Of a stretch of 45,692 bases of DNA, positions 6,517-14,728 are shown one piece after another. The notes beneath the pieces were generated by a model. The model worked only from the letters and a program-made list of their open reading frames with translations, had not been told where the DNA came from and did not search any database. Source of the stretch: Streptomyces palmae. Its GTDB lineage: Bacteria > Actinomycetota > Actinomycetes > Streptomycetales > Streptomycetaceae. Position numbers and translations under genes: made by a program. The stretch spans positions 1 to 45,692 of the forward strand of contig NZ_SRID01000010.1 in the NCBI RefSeq assembly GCF_004684805.1, given 5' to 3'. Numbering within the stretch: the stretch's first letter is position 1; every line of letters starts with the position of its first letter.

Positions 6517-9500
6517 TCAGTCGCGGCGTCGGTCGCCCTGGTCGTCGTACGGGCCGAGGAGTTCGTCGGCCAGCGTGGGCAGGTCGTCCAGCGGGGTCTC
6601 CTCGGCCCATTCCGGACGGCGCCGGTCCCGACCGCGGCGCGAGCCCTCGTCGGCGGACGGGTCGTACGGCAGTGCGCTCTCCGGGTGCTGCCCGGCCTGC
6701 TGCTCCGGGGCGAACTGCGGGAGCTCGCGGGTGCGGTCGTTGTCGGGGTCGCCCGACGCGGAGGGACCCTCCTCCGGCCGGAACAGCCACGGCGGCACCC
6801 GGTCCGCCGGGTTCTCCGGCCGGTCCGCGGAGACGGCCGGCAGCACGGCGGTCTCATCGGCCGCGCCCGCGACCGGCGGCAGCACCGCGGTCTCGTCCGC
6901 CGCCCCGGGGACCGGCGGCAGTACCGCGGTCTCGTCCGCCGCGCCCACGGCCGGGGGCACCGGCGGCTTGGGGAGTACGGCGGTCTCCTGAGCATCCGAA
7001 CCCGTGTCGCCCGCCTTGGTGTCGTGGTCGACGCTGAGCGCGGTGCGCGGGTCCACCCGCGGGGCGACCCTGGCCTCCGCGACGCCCCCGGCGCCCCCCG
7101 CGGACGCGGAGCCACCGGTGGCGCCGTCCTGCTCGGGGCCGGACGGGCTCGGGACGGCGGGCGTCTCGATGGTCGGGGCGTCGTCCGCGGTGCCGGCCTC
7201 GGGCCGCCACACCGCCGGCGTCTCCATGGTCGGCGCCTCACCGGCCGCGGCGGCGTCCGGGCCGGAGCCGGCCCGCCCGCCGGCGGAGGGGTCCTCGGGC
7301 TCGCCGTCCGACCCGGCTCCGTCGGATCCCCGTCCCCGGTCGACGCCCTCGGAGCCCAGCCCCGTGGTGCGCTCGGCCTCGGCCCGTTCGGCGGCGGCCT
7401 GCTCCGCGGCGCGGGCCGCCTCCTGCCGGGCGCGCTCGGCCCGCAGCAGGGCCTCTTCCGCCTCCCGCTGCATCGCCTGGCGACGCGCCTCCTCCTCGGC
7501 GCGCTGCCGGGCGAGCTCCTCCTCCTCGCGGCGGCGGCGCTCCTCCTCCAGCGCGCGGGCACGGTCCTCGGCCTCGATCCGCCGGCGCTCCTCCTCGGCT
7601 CGGCGCTGGGCGTCCTCGGCCCGCTTGCGGGCCTCCTCGGCCTGGCGCTCGGCCTCGCGCTGCCGGGCCTCTTCCTCCTCGCGGCGGCGGCGCTCCTCCT
7701 CCTCCGCGGCGGCCTTGGCCAGCGCCTCCTGGCGCTCGCGCTCCAGCCGCTCCTCCTCGGCCTTGCGCGCGGCCTCCTCCTCGGCTCGCCGGCGGGCCTC
7801 CTCCTCGGCGGCCTTGCGGGCCTCCTCCTGCGCCTTCAGCTCGGCCTCGGAGAGCGGCAGCATCCGGTCCAGCCGGTGCCGTACGGCCGTGGTCACGGCC
7901 TCCGGCAGCTGGCCGGCGTCCACCACCAGGTAGCGGCCGGGGTCGGCGGCGGCGAGGGTGAGGAATCCGGCCCGTACCCGCTGGTGGAACTCGGCGGGTT
8001 CGGACTCCAGCCGGTCGGGGGCCTCGGTGAAGCGCTCGCGGGCGGTCTCCGGGGAGACGTCGAGCAGCACCGTCAGGTTCGGGATCAGTCCGTCGGTGGC
8101 CCAGCGGTTGATCCGGGCGATCTCGGTGGGCGCCAGATCGCGGCCGGCGCCCTGGTAGGCCACCGAGGAGTCGATGTAGCGGTCGGAGATCACCACCGCG
8201 CCGCGCTCCAGGGCGGGACGCACCACGGAGTCCACGTGCTCGGCGCGGTCGGCGGCGTACAGCAGCGCCTCCGCGCGGTGCGAGATCCCCGCCGAGGCGA
8301 CGTCCAGCAGGATCGACCGCAGCCGCTTGCCGATCGCCGTGGCACCCGGCTCCCGGGTGACGACCACCTCGTGGCCCTTGCCGCGGATCCACTCCGCCAG
8401 CGCTTCGACCTGGGTGGACTTGCCGGCCCCGTCGCCGCCCTCCAGGACGAGGAAGAAGCCGTTGGGGGCCATCGCCTCCTGCGCGTCCGCGCCGCGCAGC
8501 GCCTCGCGCAGATCGCGGCGGAGCGGCACGCCCTGGCGGTCGTCGGTCTTGCCCAGGATCAGCGCGGCCACCGGCAGCAGCAGCGCGCCGACCAGCATCA
8601 GGGTGAAGGCGGCGCCGCCGTGCGCGAACACGAAGTCGCCCCTGACCAGCCGGTGCGGGCCGATGGCGGCGGCCAGCAGCGGGGCGGCCACCGCGCCGAC
8701 CCCGACGAAGACGCGCACCACGGCGTGCAGGTGCTCGGTCGTCCGGCCGAGCCGCGACTCCTCGGTCTCCTGGTCGAGCAGCGAGTGGCCGAGCCGAGCG
8801 GCGACGCCGGCGGACAGACCGGCCAGCACGATGATCATCAGCACCGTGCTGGCGTCGTGCACCAGGCCCGCCACCAGCAGGGCGAGGCCGGTCAGCGCGA
8901 TGGCCATGGCCAGCAGCCGGCGTCGGGACAGGCCCGGCAGCAGCTTGGGCGCGAAGCGGATGCCCAGCACCGGGCCGCCGCTGAGCGCGAGCACCAGCAG
9001 GGCGAAGGCGACCGGGCCGCCGCCCAGGTCGGCGGCGTGCAGCGGGGCGACGCCGACGGCCGCGGCGATGGCCCCGGCGACCGCCGCGGAGGCCAGCACC
9101 AGGTGCGGCAGCGCGCCGGTACGGCCCTTGTCGGGGCCGGTGGCGGTACGCGGACGGCGCAGCCCCTCCAGCGGGGAGCGGGCCCGCGGGGTCTGCGCGG
9201 CGGGCAGTTCCACGAAGGCCAGCACATTGAGCGCGGCGGTGAAGAGCCCGGCCGCGAGATACGACCCGAGTGCCGCCTGGTGCTGGTGGAACCAGTCGAT
9301 GCCGGACCCCAGCAGATTGCCGACCAGGGTGGCGCCCAGCAGCGCGATGGCGGCCAGCGGCAGCGAGACGAAGGTGGTGCGCTGCCCCAGCCGGCGCAGC
9401 GCGTCCAGGTGGTCGGGGAGCGGCCGGACCGCGGCGCCCTCGATGGGCGGCGCGGGCAGCAGCGCGGGAGCCGCGTCGTCCTTGGCCACCGTCCAGCAGC

Positions 9501-9978
9501 GTTCCGCGACACCGACCACGAAGGCGGTGATCAGCAGCCAGGCGAGGGCGTCGGCGGGCGTCCAGTTGATCCACAGCGGCGCGATGATCAGCAGCACGGC
9601 CCGCAGCCCGTCCGCGCCGATCATGGTCCAGCGGCGGTCCAGCGGTCCCGACGGGCCGACCAGCGCCGACACCGGGCCCAGCAGCACCGCGCCGAACAGC
9701 ACGGTCGCCAGCAGCCGGGCCCCGAGCACCGCGGCCACCGCGAAGGCGGCGCCCCGGTAACCGCCGCCGAAGGAGCCCTGGGCGACCGCCGCCTGCAGCG
9801 AGAGCAGCACCAGCACGAGCACCGCCAGGGCGTCTCCGACACCGCTGACCAGCTGGGCACCCCACAGTCGCCGCAAGGCGGGGTGGCGCAGCAAGGCTCG
9901 TACGGCGCGCTCGCGGGAGTCCGCGGCAAGGGCTCCGGAGGTGGGGGGCACGTCCGTTGGCTGCTCGGCTCGCGTCAT
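6517..9978 (-). CDS. tmk: Thymidylate kinase fused to an N-terminal MFS-like membrane domain and a coiled-coil tail
   Basis: This 1153-residue protein joins three parts. Residues ~30-480 form a membrane domain with about 12 hydrophobic segments and MFS-like layout. Residues ~505-715 are thymidylate kinase (dTMP + ATP to dTDP), with P-loop GGDGAGKST near 513-521, the DR(Y) element ISDRYIDSSVAYQGAGRDL, and the TREPG segment that binds dTMP. Residues ~716-870 are an almost continuous Glu/Arg/Ala-rich coiled coil. The rest is acidic and disordered, with three or more repeats of ADETAVLPPV. The fused form is common in Streptomyces; a normal kinase has about 210 residues. The ATG has no ribosome binding site and a TAGGCT -10 box ends 6 nt before it, pointing to a leaderless mRNA. 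What the membrane domain does is unknown. Confidence 0.93.
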   Translation of the reverse strand: MTRAEQPTDVPPTSGALAADSRERAVRALLRHPALRRLWGAQLVSGVGDALAVLVLVLLSLQAAVAQGSFGGGYRGAAFAVAAVLGARLLATVLFGAVLLGPVSALVGPSGPLDRRWTMIGADGLRAVLLIIAPLWINWTPADALAWLLITAFVVGVAERCWTVAKDDAAPALLPAPPIEGAAVRPLPDHLDALRRLGQRTTFVSLPLAAIALLGATLVGNLLGSGIDWFHQHQAALGSYLAAGLFTAALNVLAFVELPAAQTPRARSPLEGLRRPRTATGPDKGRTGALPHLVLASAAVAGAIAAAVGVAPLHAADLGGGPVAFALLVLALSGGPVLGIRFAPKLLPGLSRRRLLAMAIALTGLALLVAGLVHDASTVLMIIVLAGLSAGVAARLGHSLLDQETEESRLGRTTEHLHAVVRVFVGVGAVAAPLLAAAIGPHRLVRGDFVFAHGGAAFTLMLVGALLLPVAALILGKTDDRQGVPLRRDLREALRGADAQEAMAPNGFFLVLEGGDGAGKSTQVEALAEWIRGKGHEVVVTREPGATAIGKRLRSILLDVASAGISHRAEALLYAADRAEHVDSVVRPALERGAVVISDRYIDSSVAYQGAGRDLAPTEIARINRWATDGLIPNLTVLLDVSPETARERFTEAPDRLESEPAEFHQRVRAGFLTLAAADPGRYLVVDAGQLPEAVTTAVRHRLDRMLPLSEAELKAQEEARKAAEEEARRRAEEEAARKAEEERLERERQEALAKAAAEEEERRRREEEEARQREAERQAEEARKRAEDAQRRAEEERRRIEAEDRARALEEERRRREEEELARQRAEEEARRQAMQREAEEALLRAERARQEAARAAEQAAAERAEAERTTGLGSEGVDRGRGSDGAGSDGEPEDPSAGGRAGSGPDAAAAGEAPTMETPAVWRPEAGTADDAPTIETPAVPSPSGPEQDGATGGSASAGGAGGVAEARVAPRVDPRTALSVDHDTKAGDTGSDAQETAVLPKPPVPPAVGAADETAVLPPVPGAADETAVLPPVAGAADETAVLPAVSADRPENPADRVPPWLFRPEEGPSASGDPDNDRTRELPQFAPEQQAGQHPESALPYDPSADEGSRRGRDRRRPEWAEETPLDDLPTLADELLGPYDDQGDRRRD

Positions 9979-9984
9979 CCCGCA

Positions 9985-9990
9985 AGCCTA
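9985..9990 (-). promoter_or_regulatory. -10 box TAGGCT, leaderless tmk promoter
   Basis: TAGGCT (TANNNT consensus) lies on the minus strand with exactly six bases before the tmk ATG. The expected transcription start is therefore the A of the start codon. No clear -35 box is seen. Confidence 0.6.
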
Positions 9991-10053
9991 TCCGGCTCGG
10001 GTGAACAGATGAGCCGCCCGCCCGAACAAGCGGGCGGCCGTACGGGTGTCCGC

Positions 10054-10107
10054 CACCGATCGCGCCCGGCCGCGCCCCCTGGGGGTCGCGGCCGGGCGCG
10101 ATCGGTG
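10054..10107 (-). terminator. Very long perfect hairpin terminator of topA
   Basis: A 21-bp perfect stem (arms 10054-10074 and 10087-10107) lies 55 bp after the topA stop. The 12-nt loop CCCCCTGGGGGT is partly self-complementary. It separates topA from the leaderless tmk promoter. Confidence 0.9.
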
Positions 10108-10161
10108 CCGCTGCTGGTGTCGCCGCTGGTCGCGCGGCTGCTGAAGCGGCCGCGCGGGCGG

Positions 10162-13023
10162 CTACTCGGCGCTGGAGTTGTTGCTCGCGGCGGTCTTCTT
10201 GGCCGCCGTCTTCTTGGCCGCGGTCTTGGTGGCCGCCGTCTTCTTCGCGGCGGTCTTCTTGGCCGCGGTCTTCTTCGCGGTGGTGGCCTTCTTCGCCGGA
10301 GCCTTCTTCGTGGTGGCCTTCTTGGCGGTCTTCTTCGCCGTCTTCTTGGCCGGTCCCTTGGCGCGCTTCTCCGCCAGCAGTTCGTAGCCGCGCTCGGGCG
10401 TGATGGTCTCCACGCTGTCCCCGGTGCGCAGGGTGGCGTTGGTCTCGCCGTCCGTCACATACGGGCCGAAGCGACCGTCCTTGACCACCACCGGGCGCTC
10501 GCTGACCGGGTCGGTGCCCAGCTCCTTGAGCGGCGGCTTGGCCGCTGCCCGGCCGCGCTGCTTGGGCTGCGCGTAGATGGCCAGCGCCTCGTCCAGGGTG
10601 ATCGTGAACAGCTGCTCCTCGCTCTCCAGCGAGCGCGAGTCGGTGCCCTTCTTGAGGTACGGGCCGTAGCGGCCGTTCTGCGCGGTGATCTCCACGCCCT
10701 CGGCGTCGGTGCCCACCACGCGCGGCAGCGACATCAGCCGCAGCGCGTCCTGGAGGGTCACGGTGTCCAGGGACATGGACTTGAAGAGCGAGGCGGTACG
10801 CGGCTTGACCGCGTTCTTGCCGGTCTTCGGGGTGCCCTCGGGCAGCACCTCGGTGACGTACGGACCGTAGCGGCCGTCCTTGGCGACGATCTTGCGGCCG
10901 GTGACCGGGTCGGTGCCCAGCTCGAAGTCGCCGCTCGGCTTGGCGAGCAGTTCCTCGGCGTACTCCAGGCTCAGCTCGTCCGGCGGCAGGTCGTCCGGGA
11001 CGTCCGCGCGCTGCCCGGGCTCGCCCTCGACCGCGCTGGGGCGCTCGATGTACGGACCGTAGCGGCCGACGCGCAGCACGATGCCGCTGCCCACCGGGAA
11101 CGAGGAGACCTCCCGGGCGTCGATCGCGCCCAGGTCGGTGACCAGCTCCTTCAGGCCGCCCAGGTGGTCGCCGTCGCCGTTTCCGGCAGCGGCGGCGGCC
11201 GTGGCCTCGGCGGCCGGGCCGCCCTCGCCGAAGTAGAAGCGCTTGAGCCACGGGACCGCCTGGGCCTCGCCGCGCGCGATGCGGTCGAGGTCGTCCTCCA
11301 TCTTGGCGGTGAAGTCGTAGTCCACCAGCCGGCCGAAGTGCTTCTCCAGCAGGTTGACCACGGCGAAGCTCAGGAAGGAGGGGACCAGCGCGGTGCCCTT
11401 CTTGAAGACGTAGCCGCGGTCGAGGATGGTGCCGATGATCGAGGCGTAGGTCGACGGGCGGCCGATCTCGCGCTCTTCCAGCTCCTTGACCAGCGAGGCT
11501 TCGGTGTAACGGGCCGGCGGCTTGGTGGCGTGGCCGTCCGCGGTGATGTCCTGGGCGCCCAGCCGGTCGCCCTCCGCGACCTGCGGCAGCCGCCGCTCGC
11601 GGTCGTCGAGCTCGGCGTTCGGGTCGTCGGCGCCCTCCACGTAGGCCTTCATGAAGCCGTGGAAGGTGATCGTCTTGCCGGAGGCGGAGAACTCGGTGTC
11701 CCGGCCGTCGCTCGCGGTACCCGCGATCTTCACGGTGACCGAGTTGCCGACCGCGTCCTTCATCTGGGAGGCCACGGTGCGCTTCCAGATCAGCTCGTAG
11801 AGCCGGAACTGGTCGCCGGTCAGCCCGGTCTCGGCCGGAGTGCGGAAACGGTCGCCGGAGGGGCGGATCGCCTCGTGCGCCTCCTGCGCGTTCTTGACCT
11901 TGCCCGCGTAGCTGCGCGGCTTCTCGGGCAGGTAGTCGGCCCCGTACAGCTGGGTGACCTGCGCCCGGGCGGCGGTGATCGCGGTCTCCGACAGGGTCGT
12001 GGAGTCCGTACGCATATAGGTGATGAAGCCGTTCTCGTACAGCTTCTGCGCCACCTGCATGGTGGCCTTCGCTCCGAAGCCCAGCTTGCGGCTGGCCTCC
12101 TGCTGGAGCGTGGTGGTGCGGAACGGCGCGTACGGCGAGCGGCGGTACGGCTTGGACTCCACCGAGCGCACCGCGAAGGCGGAGTCGGCGAGGGCGGCGG
12201 CCAGCGCGCGGGCACTCGCCTCGTCCAGGTGGAGGACGTCCGTCTTGAGCCGGCCGTTGGAGCCGAAGTCGCGACCCTGGGCGACACGCCGGCCGTCCAC
12301 CGTGGTCAGCCGGGCGGTGAAGCCGCTCGGCTCGCCGCCGTCACCGGTCCGGCCGGCGGTCCCGGGCGAGAAGGTGCCGGTCAGGTCCCAGTACTCGGCG
12401 GAACGGAAGGCGATGCGCTCCCGCTCGCGCTCGACCACCAGGCGGGTGGCCACCGACTGGACGCGGCCCGCCGACAGCCGCGGCATGACCTTCTTCCACA
12501 GCACGGGGGAGACCTCGTAGCCGTAGAGGCGGTCCAGGATGCGGCGCGTCTCCTGGGCGTCGACCAGGCGCTTGTTCAGCTCGCGCGGGTTGGCGACGGC
12601 CTCCCGGATGGCGTCCTTGGTGATCTCGTGGAAGACCATCCGGCGGACCGGCACCTTGGGCTTGAGCACCTCCTGGAGGTGCCAGGCGATGGCCTCGCCC
12701 TCGCGGTCCTCATCGGTGGCGAGGAAGAGCTCGTCCGACTCGGCCAGCAGCTCCTTGAGCTTCTTGACCTGGCTCTTCTTGTCGGCGTTCACCACATAGA
12801 TCGGCTGGAAGTCGTGCTCGACGTCCACGCCGAGCCGACGGACCTCGCCGGTGTACTTCTCGGGCACCTCTGCGGCGCCGTTCGGCAGGTCGCGGATGTG
12901 CCCGACGCTCGCCTCGACGACATAGCCCGGGCCCAGATAGCCCTTGATCGTCTTCGCCTTGGCAGGCGACTCGACGATGACGAGTCGGCGGCCGCCCTGT
13001 GCGGTCTCGCTGGTCGGGGACAA
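10162..13023 (-). CDS. topA: DNA topoisomerase I
   Basis: This type IA topoisomerase relaxes negative supercoils by cutting one strand through a 5'-phosphotyrosine. The 953-residue protein starts LSPTSETAQGGRRLVIVESPAKAK; the TOPRIM domain follows, with the acidic DTDEDREGE-type motif (FLATDEDREGEAIAW). The active-site region is FITYMRTDSTTLS, whose Tyr is the nucleophile. The C-terminus has four repeats of GRYGPY/GRFGPY type in place of the zinc fingers of the E. coli enzyme, then a ~60-residue tail of KKTA/KKAT repeats, an actinobacterial feature linked to processivity. The TTG at 13023 with GGAGAGAAG upstream was chosen since the family starts at this serine; the longer frame adds 84 unrelated residues. 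Confidence 0.96.
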   Translation of the reverse strand: MSPTSETAQGGRRLVIVESPAKAKTIKGYLGPGYVVEASVGHIRDLPNGAAEVPEKYTGEVRRLGVDVEHDFQPIYVVNADKKSQVKKLKELLAESDELFLATDEDREGEAIAWHLQEVLKPKVPVRRMVFHEITKDAIREAVANPRELNKRLVDAQETRRILDRLYGYEVSPVLWKKVMPRLSAGRVQSVATRLVVERERERIAFRSAEYWDLTGTFSPGTAGRTGDGGEPSGFTARLTTVDGRRVAQGRDFGSNGRLKTDVLHLDEASARALAAALADSAFAVRSVESKPYRRSPYAPFRTTTLQQEASRKLGFGAKATMQVAQKLYENGFITYMRTDSTTLSETAITAARAQVTQLYGADYLPEKPRSYAGKVKNAQEAHEAIRPSGDRFRTPAETGLTGDQFRLYELIWKRTVASQMKDAVGNSVTVKIAGTASDGRDTEFSASGKTITFHGFMKAYVEGADDPNAELDDRERRLPQVAEGDRLGAQDITADGHATKPPARYTEASLVKELEEREIGRPSTYASIIGTILDRGYVFKKGTALVPSFLSFAVVNLLEKHFGRLVDYDFTAKMEDDLDRIARGEAQAVPWLKRFYFGEGGPAAEATAAAAAGNGDGDHLGGLKELVTDLGAIDAREVSSFPVGSGIVLRVGRYGPYIERPSAVEGEPGQRADVPDDLPPDELSLEYAEELLAKPSGDFELGTDPVTGRKIVAKDGRYGPYVTEVLPEGTPKTGKNAVKPRTASLFKSMSLDTVTLQDALRLMSLPRVVGTDAEGVEITAQNGRYGPYLKKGTDSRSLESEEQLFTITLDEALAIYAQPKQRGRAAAKPPLKELGTDPVSERPVVVKDGRFGPYVTDGETNATLRTGDSVETITPERGYELLAEKRAKGPAKKTAKKTAKKATTKKAPAKKATTAKKTAAKKTAAKKTAATKTAAKKTAAKKTAASNNSSAE

Positions 13024-13097
13024 CTTCGCTCTTCTCTCCGGTCGGCGCTCGATGAACGGGACCTGTACGGTTCCCTGTCCTTGCGGTGACGCTGCGG

Positions 13098-13128
13098 AGT
13101 GTGACGGTACATCCCGCCCCCGTGTCAA
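13098..13128 (-). promoter_or_regulatory. Candidate topA promoter
   Basis: On the minus strand TTGACA (13128-13123) and CACACT (13103-13098) are separated by 19 bp, a plausible HrdB-type pair. It would give a 5' leader of about 65-70 nt before the TTG start. Placed by eye only. Confidence 0.45.
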
Positions 13129-13747
13129 ACGGAAAAAGCCCACAACGCCACTCGAACGGTAACCCGACAAGCGTCCTGTGCGCCGCCCGGACCGACACAC
13201 CGCCCCGGCGAGGCCCTTCCCAGGGGTAACCGAGACACCGGATTCCGCTACTCGCCGAAGCGGCACCGGTCGCAAGAGCCGCCACCGAGCCGATCACCCC
13301 TGCGTACCCTCTGCGACGCCGCAGCATGCCCACTCCTGCGGAGCCAGGCCGTGGGCTGGTCAACTCTTCCAGCGGCGAAGACGAGGTCGACAGGAGAGGG
13401 ACCGCGCCCGAGACGGCCGGCGGAATCCGCGGGATCGCCTCGGCCGTCTCCCTGTTCATCACGTATGCGCGGCAGGAGCGCGGAGTCAAGGCTTCCGAAA
13501 AGGCGGGCAAAGGAGATCAGGCAGGAGAATGCAGGGCCGGGCGGGACGGGGAAGAGACCGGAAAGCGAGCCGAAGGACCTCCGATCAGGAGCGCGCCGGG
13601 AGCCGCCGGCCGCTACTCGAGCCGCTGGGCCTTTCCCGACCGGACGACCGGTCCCGGCGCCGTCGCGGATGTCAATTTGTGCAGCCAGGAATGCGCGGAT
13701 CGGTTCGCCAGGATGGGAGGAGCGGAAGTCGGCGTCAGCGCGTACGC
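13129..13747. other. Stretch of lower GC without a confident gene
   Basis: About 620 bp upstream of the topA promoter. One plus-strand frame (13326-13751) contains natural-looking text such as ADVNLCSQECADRFARMGG, but it has no good ribosome binding site and no recognised family. Base composition is less GC-rich and codon bias weaker than in the neighbouring genes. It may be the decayed 5' part of the orphan frame that follows. Confidence 0.4.
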
Positions 13748-14203
13748 GTGACGATCTCCCCGCTTCACGACGGGACGGTGGCGAGCCAGAACATGCCCCG
13801 GTCCGACCTGCGCCGCACGCCGACCGACCCGAAGGGTCCGACGGAGCCCGAGACATGGACGCTCGGCGGGAGCGCCTTCGTCCAGGGGATTTACCTTGAC
13901 GGTGGCGAACAAGCAGATACCCGCAGCTTCGACCTGTTCTTCTACACCGGAGACAAGGACTGCTCCTTCGGGGTGGAAGTAAACGTGACGAGTGGCGACA
14001 AAGACGAGTGGTACCCGGTCAAACTCATCGAAAAGGGCGACGGACGGGGATTCGTCGCAGGGCAGGCCAAGAATTACCAATCGATGGTCACCCCGAAGCG
14101 GGACCGCGCGGGAAACGACGTCGCGGGCCCCGGAAATCCATTCGGCCCGATCAGCCTGAAAAAGGAACCACTGGCCGGGATTCAGCGCCGGCCCCGGCCT
14201 TAG
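13748..14203 (+). CDS. Hypothetical protein, possible 3' remnant of a larger gene
   Basis: From a GTG at 13748 the frame gives 151 residues (136 from the ATG at 13793). The middle looks like a real folded beta-rich domain: WTLGGSAFVQGIYL, RSFDLFFYTGDKDCSFGVEV, WYPVKLIEKGDGRGFV. I do not recognise the family. The text resembles the C-terminal domain of a longer protein, while the sequence upstream in the same frame is Arg-rich noise, so the 5' part may have been lost or frameshifted. Third codon positions are much less GC-biased than in neighbours, which suggests recent transfer. There is no ribosome binding site at either start. It converges with the GNAT gene, sharing bases of the two stop codons (14200-14203). 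Confidence 0.5.
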   Translation: MTISPLHDGTVASQNMPRSDLRRTPTDPKGPTEPETWTLGGSAFVQGIYLDGGEQADTRSFDLFFYTGDKDCSFGVEVNVTSGDKDEWYPVKLIEKGDGRGFVAGQAKNYQSMVTPKRDRAGNDVAGPGNPFGPISLKKEPLAGIQRRPRP

Positions 14204-14649
14204 AGCAGCCGCTCGAAGCACCGGGAACCCGCCACCCCCGCGTAGGCGCCGAAGTTGGGGATCGGGCGGTATCCGCAGCGGGTGTAGAAGCGCACGGCGG
14301 CGGGTTGACCGTCTCCCGTCTCCAGCCGCAGGCGGGTCCAGCCCTGGCCGCGCGCCCACTTCTCCAGAGCGGAGAGAACGCCTTCGGCGACCCCGGAGCC
14401 GCGCCGGGCGGGGTCCACGTACATCCGCTTGACCTCGCCGATCCCTCCGCCGAGGTCGCGGAGTCCGCCGCAGCCCATCGCGCCGCCGTCGTCCGCGGAC
14501 GCCACGAAGAACACCGCGATGTCCGCCGCCGAGGGCGCCACCCCGGGCTCACTGTCCGGGGTCCCGTAGATCTCGGCGATCTCGGCCCGCTGCCGGGCGC
14601 GCAGCGCTACCGCGTCGGGGTGCTCCCAGGGCACCTGCTCGATCCTCAT
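14200..14649 (-). CDS. GNAT family N-acetyltransferase
   Basis: The 149-residue protein is a single GNAT domain, transferring acetyl from acetyl-CoA to an unknown amine. Visible elements: strand 4 with VKRMYVDPARRGSGVAEG (the acetyl-CoA pyrophosphate loop, here RRGSGV), the helix after it (VLSALEKWARGQG), and RLETGDGQPAAVRFYTRCGY, the typical C-terminal half. The start MRIEQVPWEHPDAVALR is natural for the fold. No Shine-Dalgarno sequence precedes the ATG; a CACAAT box lies 6 nt upstream, suggesting a leaderless transcript. The substrate cannot be told. Confidence 0.88.
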   Translation of the reverse strand: MRIEQVPWEHPDAVALRARQRAEIAEIYGTPDSEPGVAPSAADIAVFFVASADDGGAMGCGGLRDLGGGIGEVKRMYVDPARRGSGVAEGVLSALEKWARGQGWTRLRLETGDGQPAAVRFYTRCGYRPIPNFGAYAGVAGSRCFERLL

Positions 14650-14655
14650 GGCGGG

Positions 14656-14661
14656 ATTGTG
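14656..14661 (-). promoter_or_regulatory. -10 box CACAAT, probable leaderless promoter of the GNAT gene
   Basis: CACAAT on the minus strand is followed by CCCGCC and then the ATG. A TTTACC about 20 bp further upstream could be the -35 box. No ribosome binding site is present. Confidence 0.45.
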
Positions 14662-14728
14662 CCGAGTGGGTGTTGCCGGGAGGTAAACCCCTACGGCCCG
14701 CCCCCGCCGCCGAAGGCCCCCGCTTCGG

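Noticed and set aside
6505..13089. A 2194-residue open frame on the plus strand, antisense to tmk and topA
   Set aside because: GC-rich DNA with strong third-position bias leaves antisense frames open; the text is Gly/Arg/Leu/Gln-rich with no domain, and both minus-strand genes are certain.
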